This document shows positions 34,925 through 43,999 of a DNA stretch of 64,000 nt, piece after piece (positions within the stretch are counted from its first letter, which is position 1; the number at the start of each line of letters is the position of its first letter). The stretch spans positions 744,997 through 808,996 of the forward strand of contig NZ_BLPF01000002.1 in NCBI RefSeq assembly GCF_011764425.1, written 5' to 3'. A program made the position numbers and the translations under genes. The notes below the pieces were generated by a model. It was given only the letters and a program-made list of their open reading frames with translations, was not told the origin of the DNA and ran no database searches. Origin of the DNA: Phytohabitans houttuyneae (lineage in GTDB: Bacteria; Actinomycetota; Actinomycetes; Mycobacteriales; Micromonosporaceae).

Positions 34925-35623
34925 GTCCTTGCCGATGCGGCGTAGCCATTCGTCGAGCAGGTCGCGTTCGCGGTCGGTGAGGGCGGTGGCCTCGTCGAGG
35001 TGGGCTTGTAGTGACACCGCGGCGTTGAGCAGACCGGTGGACGTGGCGGCCGCGGGGTCGGTGGTGATGGTGGCGAGAATCGACTCTCGGGCCATTGTGG
35101 ACAGACTGAGGTCGCGCGCCTCGGGCGGTGTGGCGATGAGCGTGAGGGTGACGCCTTTGCCGGTGGAGTGGACGAGCTGAGCGGCACGTTCTTCGGTGAC
35201 GCGCAGCCGGCCGGCCTGGGCGATGCGGTGGATCCGGTGAGCGAGGATCGCGCTGGCCTGCGCGGCGGCCGGTGGCTCGTGGCCGGGGCGCACGTCGCCG
35301 AAGATGAGCGTGTAGAGGGCTGGCTGGGTGAGGCCGAACTCCACGTGGAGGTCCCACCCGGCGCGCAGGTCCTCGACGGGGTCGTCGGTCTCCTCCAGCG
35401 CGGCCTTGTCGGCGAGGTAGCTGGCGAGGCCAAAGCTGCCGGCGGCGTCGAGCACGCCCTGCATGTCACCGAACAGCCGGTAGATGGCTGGTGCCTGCAC
35501 GCCGGCCGCCGTGCAGACGGTGCGGGTGGAGACGGCGTCGCGTCCGCCCTCGGCGAGGAGCGTGGCCGTAGCCTCGATGATGCGGTCGCGGGGGGCCTTG
35601 GCGGACATGGCCGTAATGTACAT
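34919..35623 (-). CDS. TetR-family transcriptional regulator
   Basis: About 234 residues from ATG 35623 (or 229 from ATG 35608). Helix-turn-helix [21 protein letters not shown], then a C-terminal ligand domain. It starts right at the end of the sugar dehydrogenase gene (8-base interval), so it is co-transcribed with it. Because of the frameshift upstream, an uninterrupted 596-residue frame fuses the two; this is an artefact of the shift. It is the likely ligand of the matched palindromes in the dehydrogenase/PaoABC divergent promoter. Confidence 0.85.
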   Translation of the reverse strand: MYITAMSAKAPRDRIIEATATLLAEGGRDAVSTRTVCTAAGVQAPAIYRLFGDMQGVLDAAGSFGLASYLADKAALEETDDPVEDLRAGWDLHVEFGLTQPALYTLIFGDVRPGHEPPAAAQASAILAHRIHRIAQAGRLRVTEERAAQLVHSTGKGVTLTLIATPPEARDLSLSTMARESILATITTDPAAATSTGLLNAAVSLQAHLDEATALTDRERDLLDEWLRRIGKDS

Positions 35624-35627
35624 CCGC

Positions 35628-36709
35628 TCAGCCTGGTTGGATCTCGACGCGCAGTATGCGGTCGTCGCCGGGACGCGCGTCGGTGCCGCCCCAGGTGGCG
35701 CCGTCGGTGTTGGAGGTGACCAGCCACAACGCGCCGTCGGGTGCGACTTCGACGGTCCGGATGCGCCCGTAGTCGTCCTCGAAGTGGGGGTGGCGTCCCC
35801 GTTCGCGGCGTCGCCCGCGACCGGCAGCTGCCAGAGACGTTGACCGCCGAGCGCGCCGATCCAGAGGGAGCCGGCGGCGTAGGCGACACCCGAGGGTGAG
35901 GCGTCGTCGGGGTGCACGGTGAAGATCGGCGGCACTCCCGTGCTGCCCTGCACGCCCTCGGTCTGCGGCCAGCCGTAGTCCCGGCCCGGCCCCAGCACGT
36001 TGACCTCGTCCCAAGTGCGGTGGCCCAGCTCGGTGGCGTACGCCGTCCCGTCGGGCCCGAAGGCGATCCCCTGGACGTTGCGATGGCCGGAGGAGTAGAT
36101 CGGCGAGTCTGGCGAAGGGTTGTCCGGCGGGATGGAGCCGTCCGGGCGGATCCGCAGGATCTTTCCGTTGAGCGTCGCGTCGTCGGCGGCGTTCCGCGGC
36201 TCGAACGCGTCGCCGGTCCCGATCCACAGGTTGCCGTCCGGGCCGATCACGATGCGCCCGCCGTGGTGGCGGTCGGCGGTCTGGATGCCGTCGAGCAGCA
36301 CCCGCTCCTGCCGCAGCGATCGGAAATCGTCGGCGACGCGCAGGGCGACTATGGCGTTTTCCCGCGCTCCGGACACCGAGGCGTACACCGTGCGGTCGGT
36401 GGCGAAGTGGGGTGAGGCGACGATGCCGAGCAGCCCGCCTTCGGAGCTGGGCACCGCACCGGGCACAGAGCCGACTCTCTGTGGCGTGCCACCACCGGAC
36501 GGAACTCGCACGATGTCGCCGGTGATCCGCTGTGACACCAGGGCCGATCCATCCGGCAGGAAGGTCAGGCCCCACGGCGCGTTGAGGCCGTTGACGATCT
36601 CCACGGGCTCGCCGAGCGTCGTGGGGGAGTCGTCCGCGCAGGCTGGAAGGGCAAGAACGGCGATCACGTAGGCGCCTGTCGCGGCGCGCCGAAACGGTCG
36701 ACGTAACAC
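35628..36709 (-). pseudogene. PQQ-type sugar dehydrogenase lipoprotein with a one-base frameshift
   Basis: From GTG 36709, with GGGAGG upstream; TTA is the second codon. A signal peptide with lipobox LPAC is followed by the six-bladed soluble glucose/sorbosone dehydrogenase domain: [48 protein letters not shown]. At the G run 35786-35790 one base is missing; the true C-terminus ([17 protein letters not shown] to [10 protein letters not shown]) is in the neighbouring frame and ends at 35628. The rest is well conserved, so a base-calling error is plausible. Expected product is about 360 residues, exported, oxidising aldoses. Confidence 0.75.
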
Positions 36710-36730
36710 GATCTGCCTCCCGGACCCTTG

Positions 36731-36851
36731 TGTGTTAGCGCTGATACCAAGCTAGCCAGTAGTGACGCTTCGGTCAAGCTGCTAACAAACTCTCGGTAGC
36801 ACCTTGACCGGAATCACGTCTACCTCGTATGGTGGTAGCACCGCTAACACA
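36731..36851. promoter_or_regulatory. Symmetric operator arms in divergent promoter
   Basis: TGTGTTAGCG (36731-36740) and its exact reverse complement CGCTAACACA (36842-36851) sit about 20 bases upstream of the two divergent starts (36709 and 36870). A further GCTAAC is at 36781-36786, and GGTAGCACC occurs twice (36795-36803, 36834-36842). The arrangement suggests one regulator acting on both genes, plausibly the TetR protein encoded at 34919. Confidence 0.5.
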
Positions 36852-36869
36852 CCTCCGAGGGAGGCAAGC

Positions 36870-37490
36870 GTGTCTGAGCAGGATGCCGTGCCGGTGCGGC
36901 GCCGGACGGTTCTGAAGGCGGCCGGGGCGGCAGGGTCCGTCGTGGCCGCGGGGCCGGCGGCGATGCAGACTCCCGCAGGCCCGCCGACCGAAGTGTCCCT
37001 GGGTGCGATACCAGCAGGAGCGACGGTCCAGATCGCCCTGTCGGTAAACGGTGTGCCGCGGCGGGTGCTCGTCGAGCCGCGCGTCACGTTGCTGGACGCG
37101 TTGCGCGAGCGGATGGGGCTGACCGGTACCAAGAAAGGCTGTGACCGCGGCGAGTGCGGTGCGTGCACCGTGCTCGCGGACGGTGAGCGGATCAAGTCCT
37201 GTCTCACCCTCGCGGTCATGCGCCAGGGCAGCGAGATCACCACGGTCGAAGGCCTGGCCCGAGACGGCGAGCTGCATCCCGTCCAGGAGGCCTTCATCCG
37301 CCACGACGCGTTCCAATGTGGAGGTTGTACTCCCGGCCAGATCATGTCCGCGGTGGCGTGCATCCGCGAAGGCCACGCCCGCTCCGACGACGAGGTGCGG
37401 GAGTGGATGAGCGGCAACCTCTGCCGCTGCGCGGCGTACCAGAACATCGTCGCCGCCGTCCGCGACGCGAGCAGGGAGATGGGCGCATGA
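36870..37490 (+). CDS. paoA: Tat-exported [2Fe-2S] subunit of molybdenum aldehyde oxidoreductase
   Basis: 206 residues from GTG 36870, with GAGGGAGG upstream. The N-terminus has a twin-arginine motif RRRTVLKAAGAAG with hydrophobic core. Two [2Fe-2S] sites are visible: CDRGECGACTVLADGERIKSC and QCGGCTPGQIM with NLCRCAAYQNI. The Tat signal and the 4Fe-4S site in the next subunit match periplasmic PaoABC (YagTSR) rather than cytoplasmic xanthine dehydrogenase. It is the first gene of three overlapping genes. Confidence 0.88.
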   Translation: MSEQDAVPVRRRTVLKAAGAAGSVVAAGPAAMQTPAGPPTEVSLGAIPAGATVQIALSVNGVPRRVLVEPRVTLLDALRERMGLTGTKKGCDRGECGACTVLADGERIKSCLTLAVMRQGSEITTVEGLARDGELHPVQEAFIRHDAFQCGGCTPGQIMSAVACIREGHARSDDEVREWMSGNLCRCAAYQNIVAAVRDASREMGA

Positions 37491-38467
37491 GACCGTTCGG
37501 TTACGTGACGGCCACGGACCCGGCGGCCGCTGTGCGCCTCGCCGCACAGCCGGATGCGGCGTACATCGCGGGCGGTACCGACCTGTTGAACCTGATGCGG
37601 GACGGCGCCGAGAGTCACCGGGACCTGGTGGACATCAACCGGTTGAGGCTCGCCGACGTCACAGTGGACGGTGACGGCCTGCATATCGGCGGGCTCGCCC
37701 GGATGCGCCAGGTGGCCGAAGACCCGCGCGTGCTCCAGCGCTTTCCCGTGGTGTCGCAGGCATTGCTGGCGTCGGCGTCGCCTCAGGTGCGCAACATGGC
37801 CTCGATCGGCGGCAACCTGCTGCAGCGCACGCGGTGCGGCTACTTTCGCGATACCGGCTCCGCCTGCAACAAGCGCGTGCCCGGCAGCGGCTGCCCGGCG
37901 ATCCAGGGTGAGAACCGGATACACGCGATCCTCGGTACGAGCGATCACTGCATCGCCACGCATCCGTCGGATCTGGCGGTGGCCCTGACCGCGCTGGACG
38001 CGACGGTTCACGTGCTGGGGCCGGGCGGCGCACGGCGGATACCGATCGCTGACTTCTACCTGCCGCCGGGCGACACCCCACACCTCGAAAACGACCTGCG
38101 GTACGGCGAGCTGATCACCGGTGTGAGCCTGCCGATCGGCCCTCCGGAGCCGTTGTCGCGATACCTCAAGCTCCGCGACCGCGCCACGTTCGAGTTCGCC
38201 GTCGTATCCGTCGCCGCCGTGCTGCGCGTCCGCGGTGGGCGGGTGCGGGGAGTCCGGCTGGCCTTCGGTGGCGTGGGCACCACACCGTGGCGCTCGGCGC
38301 AGGTGGAGGCGACCCTGGTCGGGCACCGCCTGACGGACGAACGGATGCGGGAGGCGGGTCGCGTTCTGGTGCGTGACGCGGTCCCGCGGGCGAGCAACGG
38401 GTTCAAGGTGGAGCTGGTGCAGCGTGCCCTGGCCGGCGTGCTCAGCGAGCTGGGAGGCGTTCGATGA
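37487..38467 (+). CDS. paoB: FAD-binding subunit of molybdenum aldehyde oxidoreductase
   Basis: 326 residues, ATG 37487 overlapping the previous stop (ATGA). FAD-binding PCMH motifs AYIAGGTDLL and SPQVRNMASIGGNLLQRTRC. The Cys-rich insert CGYFRDTGSACNKRVPGSGC fits the extra [4Fe-4S] cluster of PaoB and 4-hydroxybenzoyl-CoA reductase beta subunits. C-terminal CO_deh_flav_C domain. It passes electrons between FAD and the Fe-S clusters. Confidence 0.88.
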   Translation: MRPFGYVTATDPAAAVRLAAQPDAAYIAGGTDLLNLMRDGAESHRDLVDINRLRLADVTVDGDGLHIGGLARMRQVAEDPRVLQRFPVVSQALLASASPQVRNMASIGGNLLQRTRCGYFRDTGSACNKRVPGSGCPAIQGENRIHAILGTSDHCIATHPSDLAVALTALDATVHVLGPGGARRIPIADFYLPPGDTPHLENDLRYGELITGVSLPIGPPEPLSRYLKLRDRATFEFAVVSVAAVLRVRGGRVRGVRLAFGGVGTTPWRSAQVEATLVGHRLTDERMREAGRVLVRDAVPRASNGFKVELVQRALAGVLSELGGVR

Positions 38468-40641
38468 GCAGGAACCTGGTCGGACGGGACGTCGCCCGGG
38501 TCGACGGCCGGGCGAAGGTCACCGGCACCGCGCGGTACGCGGCGGACCAACCCGTAGAGGGCCTGTTGCACGGATTTCTGGTGCTGAGCACGATCGCCCG
38601 CGGTGACGTGGCGCGCATCGACACGGACGAGGCACGGCGCAGCCCCGGGGTGGTCGCCGTCTACACCCACGAAAACATGCCGCCGCTCACAGTGCCCGAG
38701 GGCTTCTTCGTCAAGGGCTTCCTGCCGATGCAACAGGCGTGGATCCACCACAACGGGCAGCCGGTGGCACTCGTCGTCGCGCACACCTTCGAACAGGCCC
38801 GTGACGCCGCCACCCGCGTACACGTCGAGTACCGGACGGAAACGCCGGCCGTCGCGCTCGCCGATGCCACCGAGGACCCCTTCGTTCCGCTGCCGTTCCA
38901 CGGGGAGGCGAACGAGGTGATCCGCGGCGACGTCGAGCGGGCGTTCGCCGGCGCGGCCGTCCTGCTCGACGCCGAGTACCGGTCCCCGGTCCACCACCAC
39001 AACCCGATCGAGCCGCACGCCACAACCTCGGTGTGGGAGGGAAACCGGGTGACGGTGTACGAGACCGCGCAGGGCGTCAACGCCACCCGGGCCATGGTGG
39101 CCGCCGCCTGCCGCGTGCCGGAGGACGACGTACGGGTGATCTCGCCCTATCTTGGCGGCGGGTTCGGCGCCAAAGGGCTGGTCTGGCCGCACACGTTGCT
39201 CACCGCCGCGGTCTCCCGTGACCTGGGCCGTCCAGTGCGGACAGTGCTGACCCGGGCGCAGATGTACACCTCGGCCGGGCACCGGTCCGAGTTTCGCCAG
39301 CGGCTGCGCATCGGCGCCGACAGAGACGGGCGGCTGACCGCGATCGAGCACACCACCACCGCCCAGCTCACCCGCACCGACGAGTCCGTATTCAACCCGA
39401 GCGTCGCCACACACACCCTCTACGCCTGCCCGAACGTGCACGTGCGGCAGCTCGGCGTCCGGCTGGACATGCCGACCTCCAGCTTCATGCGGTCACCGGA
39501 GCTCACGGCACAGTTCGGGCTGGAGACGGCGCTGGACGAGCTGAGCCACAGCCTCGGGATCGACCCGGTCGACCTGCGCCTGCGCAACGACGTCCACGTC
39601 GACCAGCGCACCCGCGAGCCCTACACCGGCCGGCACCTCGCCGAGTGCTACCGGTTGGCCGCCGAGGCGTTCGGCTGGCGGCGGCGCGACAGCCGCCCTG
39701 GTGTCCGCCGGGACGGCGACGAGTACGTCGGCTGGGGCATGGCCACCGAGACGCACACCTTCGGCAACTTCCCGGCGAGTGCCAGCGCGAGCGTGCTGAC
39801 GGACGGCCGGATACGGGTGAGCGTGGCCACCCAGGACATCGGCACCGGCACGTACACGGTGCTGTCCCAAGTGGCGGCGGACGCGGCGGGCGTGCCGCTG
39901 GAGCAGGTCACCACAGCCATCGGTGACACCGCACTGCCGGAGGCGGGACTGTCGGTCGCCTCGTCGACGGTGCCGAGCGTCGTCCCGTCGGTGGACAAGG
40001 CCGCCCGTGACGTCCGCGACGCCGTGGTCCGGCTGGCGGTCGCCGACCGCCGCTCGCCGCTGTACGGCGTCCCGGTCGACCGGGTCGTCGTCGAGCAGGG
40101 CCGGTTGTTCGACTCCCGCAGGCGGTCGCGATCCGACACCTACCGCGCTGTCGTCGGCCGCCACGGCCGGCCGGTCGTGGCGGAGGCCGCCGTCGAGAAC
40201 GCGCCGGGGCACACCTACGGTGCGGTCTTCGTCGAGGTGCGGGTGCACGCTCGGTACGGCCGGGTGCGGGTGACCCGCGTCGTCGGCGCGTACGACCCCG
40301 GTCGCGTGCTGAACCGGCGGACGCTGCGCGGACAGGTCCTCGGCGGGGTGACCTGGGGCGTCGGGCTCGCCCTGATGGAGCACACGGCGGTCGATCGCGC
40401 GACCGGGCGGGTGGTCAATCCGAACCTGTCCACCTACCTGGTGCCGGTCAACGCCGACGCGCCACCGCGGGTGGACGTGCTCTTCGTCGACCAGCAGGAC
40501 CCGGGCAGCACGGCGATCGGCGCCAAGGGCTTCGGCGAGACCCCCATGACCGGGGTACCGGCCGCGATCGGCAACGCCATCTTTCACGCCACCGGCCGCC
40601 GCCTGCGCGAGGTCCCCTTCACCCTGGACAAGCTGCTGTGA
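38464..40641 (+). CDS. paoC: Molybdopterin-binding large subunit of aldehyde oxidoreductase
   Basis: 725 residues, ATG 38464 overlapping the previous stop by 4. Xanthine dehydrogenase a/b hammerhead (GTARYAADQPVEGLLHGFLV) then Moco domains with GGGFGAKG and the active-site glutamate in AKGFGETPM near residue 692. Its length matches PaoC. It oxidises aromatic or aliphatic aldehydes to acids. No PaoD-like maturation chaperone is next to it; the following gene is a hydrolase relic. Confidence 0.9.
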   Translation: MSRNLVGRDVARVDGRAKVTGTARYAADQPVEGLLHGFLVLSTIARGDVARIDTDEARRSPGVVAVYTHENMPPLTVPEGFFVKGFLPMQQAWIHHNGQPVALVVAHTFEQARDAATRVHVEYRTETPAVALADATEDPFVPLPFHGEANEVIRGDVERAFAGAAVLLDAEYRSPVHHHNPIEPHATTSVWEGNRVTVYETAQGVNATRAMVAAACRVPEDDVRVISPYLGGGFGAKGLVWPHTLLTAAVSRDLGRPVRTVLTRAQMYTSAGHRSEFRQRLRIGADRDGRLTAIEHTTTAQLTRTDESVFNPSVATHTLYACPNVHVRQLGVRLDMPTSSFMRSPELTAQFGLETALDELSHSLGIDPVDLRLRNDVHVDQRTREPYTGRHLAECYRLAAEAFGWRRRDSRPGVRRDGDEYVGWGMATETHTFGNFPASASASVLTDGRIRVSVATQDIGTGTYTVLSQVAADAAGVPLEQVTTAIGDTALPEAGLSVASSTVPSVVPSVDKAARDVRDAVVRLAVADRRSPLYGVPVDRVVVEQGRLFDSRRRSRSDTYRAVVGRHGRPVVAEAAVENAPGHTYGAVFVEVRVHARYGRVRVTRVVGAYDPGRVLNRRTLRGQVLGGVTWGVGLALMEHTAVDRATGRVVNPNLSTYLVPVNADAPPRVDVLFVDQQDPGSTAIGAKGFGETPMTGVPAAIGNAIFHATGRRLREVPFTLDKLL

Positions 40642-41262
40642 CCCGCGATCCTGGGCGCGTGCCCATCCTTCTCCTACCCGGCTCCTGGCACGGCGCCTGG
40701 TGCTGGAACGAGGTCGTCGCCCACCTCGTACCGGATGGCCGCCCGACGCTGGCGGTCGACATGGCCGGGCACGGGTTGCGCGCGCGCCGACCCGAGTGCC
40801 TGACCACCCGTCCGTTCGACCCGGCGGGGCTGGCCACCGAGGTCTCGCCAGTGACCACTGTGGACCTCGGTGAGGCGGCCGACCCTGCTCGTCTCCCAGA
40901 TCAGACACCTCGGACGTGGCGGCCCGGTGACCGTGGTGGCCCACAGCATGGGCGGCCCCGTGCTGACCCGGGTGGCGCAGCAGGTCCCCGACCTGGTGGC
41001 GCACGCCGTGTACCTCGCCGCGGTCATGCCCGCCTCCGGCAAGGCGGCCGGCCCGTACTTCGAGCTGCCGGAAAACGCGGGCGCACTCGTCCTGACCGCA
41101 CTCCGGGGCGATCCCGAGGCATTCGGGGCGCTGCGGCTCGACCTCGCCTCGAACGACCCCGCCTACCGCCAGCAGGTTCGCGACGCGTTCTACGGCGACG
41201 TCGCTCCGCACCTCGCCGACGCCGCGCTGGGCCTGCTTACCCCGGAAACCCTGCGCCCGGCG
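40638..41262 (+). pseudogene. Alpha/beta hydrolase remnant, frameshifted and 3' truncated
   Basis: Start ATG-less GTG 40638 overlaps the PaoC stop. The N-terminal part (VPILLLPGSWHGAWCWNEVV) is a clear alpha/beta hydrolase. Near 40893 (GACCCTGCTC) the frame shifts by one extra base; the nucleophile elbow VVAHSMGG and following text continue in the other frame. Similarity fades after LLTPETLRPAG (about 41262), without the final 40-50 residues and catalytic His. The frame then runs into the GlxA-like gene. Truncation plus frameshift point to real decay. Confidence 0.65.
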
Positions 41263-41266
41263 GGGC

Positions 41267-41295
41267 ATGGTTCGCCAGGGAACCCGGCGAACCAT
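41267..41295. promoter_or_regulatory. Perfect 10-bp hairpin upstream of the GlxA-like gene
   Basis: ATGGTTCGCC (41267-41276) and GGCGAACCAT (41286-41295) around a 9-base loop. It lies exactly where the hydrolase similarity ends and 28 bases before the regulator start, followed by GGTCACC. It could be a terminator of the PaoABC transcript, an operator, or the scar of the truncation event. No T-run follows. Confidence 0.5.
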
Positions 41296-41322
41296 AGTGG
41301 TCACCGCACTAGTCTTTTGGTT

Positions 41323-42288
41323 GTGGCTGCTGGTCGCCTGCATCGTGTCGCCGTCCTGGTGCTTGAGGGGGCAAAGCCGCTTGACGTGGGCATCCCGGCA
41401 CAGGTGTTCACCACGCGGGCGAGCATGCCGTACGAGGTGCGGGTCTGCGGGGCGGCGCCTGGCCTGGTGACCGGCGGCGACGGCCTGTCGTACCACGTCG
41501 CCGACGGCCTCGACGCGCTCGCCTGGGCCGAGATCATCTTCGTGCCCGGTTACCGCTTTCCGGACCGCGAGGACCCGCCGCGGGTCGTGGTCGACGCGCT
41601 GGTCGCCGCGCACGAGCGGGGCGCGCGGTTGGCCGCCATCTCGACCGGCGCCTTCGCGTTGGCCGCCACCGGCCTGCTCGACGGGCGGCGCGCGACCACG
41701 CACTGGCACTACACCCGGGCCCTGAAGGAGAAGCACCCGGCCGTGCGGGTCGACGAAAACGTGCTGTTCGTCGACGAGGGCAGCGTGCTGACGTCGGCCG
41801 GCGCCGCCTCGGGCATCGACCTGTGCCTGCACATCCTGCGGGGTGATCTCGGGGTGGGCGCCTCCAACCACGCGGCGCGGCGGTTGGTCGCGGCGCCGTA
41901 CCGCAGCGGCGGCCAGGCACAGTACGTGCCGCGTAGCGTGCCCGAGCCGCTCGGTGAGCGGTTCGCGGTCACCCGCGAGTGGGCGCTGCACCGGCTGGAC
42001 AAGCCCCTCACGCTTGAGACGCTCGCCCGGCACGCGGCGGTGTCGCCGCGCACGTTCTCCCGGCGGTTCGTCGAGGACACCGGCTACACGCCGATGCAGT
42101 GGGTGCTGCGCGCCCGCATCGACCTGGCCCGCGAGCTGCTCGAACGCTCACAGCGCAGCGTCGAGCAGATCGCCGCCGACGTCGGGCTGGGCACGGGCGC
42201 CAACCTGCGGCTGCACTTCCAGCGCATTCTCGGCACCACTCCGAGCGAGTACCGCCGCACCTTCGCACCCGGCGAACAGCTGGCGTGA
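41323..42288 (+). CDS. GlxA-type regulator (DJ-1/PfpI-like plus AraC HTH)
   Basis: 321 residues from GTG 41323 (TTG 41317 is an alternative; no strong ribosome-binding site). Residues 1-170 are a DJ-1/PfpI-like domain (VAVLVLEGAKPLDVGIPAQVF, AISTGAFALAATGLLDGRRATTHW). The usual nucleophile Cys is replaced in ISTGAF, as is common in regulators. The C-terminal 100 residues carry two AraC helix-turn-helix units (LETLARHAAVSPRTFSRRF and VEQIAADVGLGTGANLRLHF). Confidence 0.87.
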   Translation: MAAGRLHRVAVLVLEGAKPLDVGIPAQVFTTRASMPYEVRVCGAAPGLVTGGDGLSYHVADGLDALAWAEIIFVPGYRFPDREDPPRVVVDALVAAHERGARLAAISTGAFALAATGLLDGRRATTHWHYTRALKEKHPAVRVDENVLFVDEGSVLTSAGAASGIDLCLHILRGDLGVGASNHAARRLVAAPYRSGGQAQYVPRSVPEPLGERFAVTREWALHRLDKPLTLETLARHAAVSPRTFSRRFVEDTGYTPMQWVLRARIDLARELLERSQRSVEQIAADVGLGTGANLRLHFQRILGTTPSEYRRTFAPGEQLA

Positions 42289-42351
42289 TCCTTGCGGACC
42301 GTGGCGCGCACGCCGCTGTCCGGACGCGTGCCGTACCGCGAATCTTGGGTC

Positions 42352-43350
42352 ATGACACGCATCGCCATCAACGGATTCGGCCGCATCGGCCGCAACGTGC
42401 TGCGCGCTCTGCTGGAACGCGACAGCAAGCTCGACGTCGTCGCCGTCAACGACCTCACCGACCCCGCGGCACTTGCCCGACTGCTCGCGTTCGACAGCAC
42501 GGCGGGACGGCTCGGCCGCCCGGTGACCGTCGACGGGGACACCCTGGTGGTCGACGGTCGCCGCATCACGGTGCTCGCCCAGCGGGAGCCGTCCGAGCTG
42601 CCCTGGGCCGAGCTCGGCGTCGACATCGTGCTCGAGGTCACCGGCCGCTTCACCTCGGCGGACGCCGCCCGCGCCCACCTCGCCGCGGGGGCGAAGAGGG
42701 TGCTGGTCGGCGCGCCCTCCGAGGGTGCCGATGTCACGCTCGCGTTCGGGGTCAACAACGACGCGTATGACCCGGCCGTCCACACGATCGTCTCGAACGC
42801 CTCCTGCACGACAAACGCGCTGGCGCCGCTGGCCGCGGTGCTCGACGAGCTCGCCGGCATCGAGCACGGCTTCATGACCACGGTGCACGCCTACACGCAG
42901 GAGCAGAACCTGCAGGACGGCCCGCACCGCGACGCCCGCCGCGCCCGCGCCGCCGCGGTCAACATCGTGCCGACCACGACCGGTGCGGCGAAAGCGATCG
43001 GCAAGGTGCTGCCACGCCTTTCCGGCAAGCTGTCCGGCGACTCGATCCGAGTGCCGGTACCGGTGGGCTCGATCGTGGAGCTCAACACGACCGTCGCCCG
43101 TGACGTGACCCGCGACGAGGTGCTGACCGCATACCGGGTCGCGGCGGACGGCCCGCTCGCCGGCATCCTCGAGTACTCCGACGACCCCCTCGTCTCCTCC
43201 GACATCGTCGCCAACCCCGCGTCGTCAATCTTCGACTCGGCCCTCACCCGCGTCGACGGCCGCCACGTCAAGGTGGTCGCCTGGTACGACAACGAATGGG
43301 GCTTCTCCAACCGCGTGATCGACACGCTCGAACTGCTCGCGGCGGAGTAG
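42352..43350 (+). CDS. gap: Glyceraldehyde-3-phosphate dehydrogenase, type I
   Basis: 332 residues from ATG 42352. N-terminal Rossmann motif INGFGRIGRNVLRALLER with the NAD-binding Asp in VAVNDLTD; catalytic Cys in SNASCTTNALAPL; C-terminal AWYDNEWGFSNRVIDT. All canonical GAPDH signatures are present. It is isolated from other glycolytic genes, so it may be an accessory copy. Confidence 0.93.
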   Translation: MTRIAINGFGRIGRNVLRALLERDSKLDVVAVNDLTDPAALARLLAFDSTAGRLGRPVTVDGDTLVVDGRRITVLAQREPSELPWAELGVDIVLEVTGRFTSADAARAHLAAGAKRVLVGAPSEGADVTLAFGVNNDAYDPAVHTIVSNASCTTNALAPLAAVLDELAGIEHGFMTTVHAYTQEQNLQDGPHRDARRARAAAVNIVPTTTGAAKAIGKVLPRLSGKLSGDSIRVPVPVGSIVELNTTVARDVTRDEVLTAYRVAADGPLAGILEYSDDPLVSSDIVANPASSIFDSALTRVDGRHVKVVAWYDNEWGFSNRVIDTLELLAAE

Positions 43351-43395
43351 ACCTTGCGCTAGAGACCTTCGACGTCAGGGGTGGGGTGCGATCGT

Positions 43396-43481
43396 GGTAG
43401 CCCGGTTCAGAACGATCAGTTCAAAACAGATCCGGGCTACCGCGACGTCCGCCGTGGTCCGGACGACGGCGGACATCGCGG
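43396..43481 (+). repeat. Dispersed intergenic repeat, copy 2, with two stem-loops
   Basis: Stem 1 is GGTAGCCCGG (43396-43405) with CCGGGCTACC (43432-43441), perfect 10 bp. Stem 2 is 43440-43455 with 43466-43481, 15 of 16 pairs, and its 10-base loop contains the palindrome GTCCGGAC. Bases 43429-43464 match copy 1 at 13231. It lies between the ends of GAPDH and the convergent DinB gene and could act as a bidirectional terminator, although there is no T-run. Confidence 0.6.
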
Positions 43482-43549
43482 CAGCTCACATCTCGTTTGG
43501 GTTGGACATTTACCAGAAGCTCACCCTGACCGCGAAAGGTCTCGGCGGC

Positions 43550-43999
43550 TCAACGGCCGGTCTGGCCGTCTATCTGCTCGCGGATGATGTCGGCGTGCCC
43601 GGCGTGGCGGGCGGTCTCCTCGATGACGGCGAGCAGCACCGATCGAAGGTCGCGCACCTTGCCGTGTCGGTGCACCGGCGAGTCCGCGTCGCCGGCGGCG
43701 GCGATGATCTCGTTGCTTGCCGCACAGGCGGCGCGGTACTCGGCCCGGAGGGTCCGCACCGAGACCGATGGGTCGACCTGCATCGACCGGTTGCCCCTGC
43801 CTGCCTTCCCACCGGCGACGACCTCCTCGAACCACAGTGACTCGACGAAAGTGAGGTGCTGCACCAGCCCGGCGAGGTTGGTGCCCGAGTCGACCGTGCT
43901 GCGCCGCGCGTCGTCGTCGCTCAGTCCGGCCAGCTTCCTGAGCACCGCGGCCCGTAGCCCGTCGAGCACCGCGCGCAGCTGCTGGACCTCGGGAGTCAT
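43550..43999 (-). CDS. DinB/DUF664 family protein
   Basis: 149 residues, ATG 43999. Four-helix DinB-like build with metal-ligand histidines in LVQHLTFVESLWF and HAGHADIIREQIDG. Many actinomycete members are mycothiol-dependent or unassigned thiol-handling enzymes; the exact role cannot be told. Its start overlaps the stop of the SWIM-motif gene by 4 bases. Confidence 0.85.
   Translation of the reverse strand: MTPEVQQLRAVLDGLRAAVLRKLAGLSDDDARRSTVDSGTNLAGLVQHLTFVESLWFEEVVAGGKAGRGNRSMQVDPSVSVRTLRAEYRAACAASNEIIAAAGDADSPVHRHGKVRDLRSVLLAVIEETARHAGHADIIREQIDGQTGR

Noticed and set aside
34919-36709. Natural fusion of sugar dehydrogenase and TetR regulator
   Set aside because: The continuous frame arises only because one base is missing at 35786-35790; the genuine dehydrogenase C-terminus is in the neighbouring frame and each part has its own start and stop.
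39493-42033. 846-codon minus-strand frame
   Set aside because: It spans PaoC, the hydrolase relic and the GlxA-like gene in antisense and resembles no protein.
40870-42288. Fusion of alpha/beta hydrolase with GlxA-like regulator
   Set aside because: The hydrolase part is truncated and frameshifted, a hairpin separates the two, and the regulator has a normal family length from its own start.
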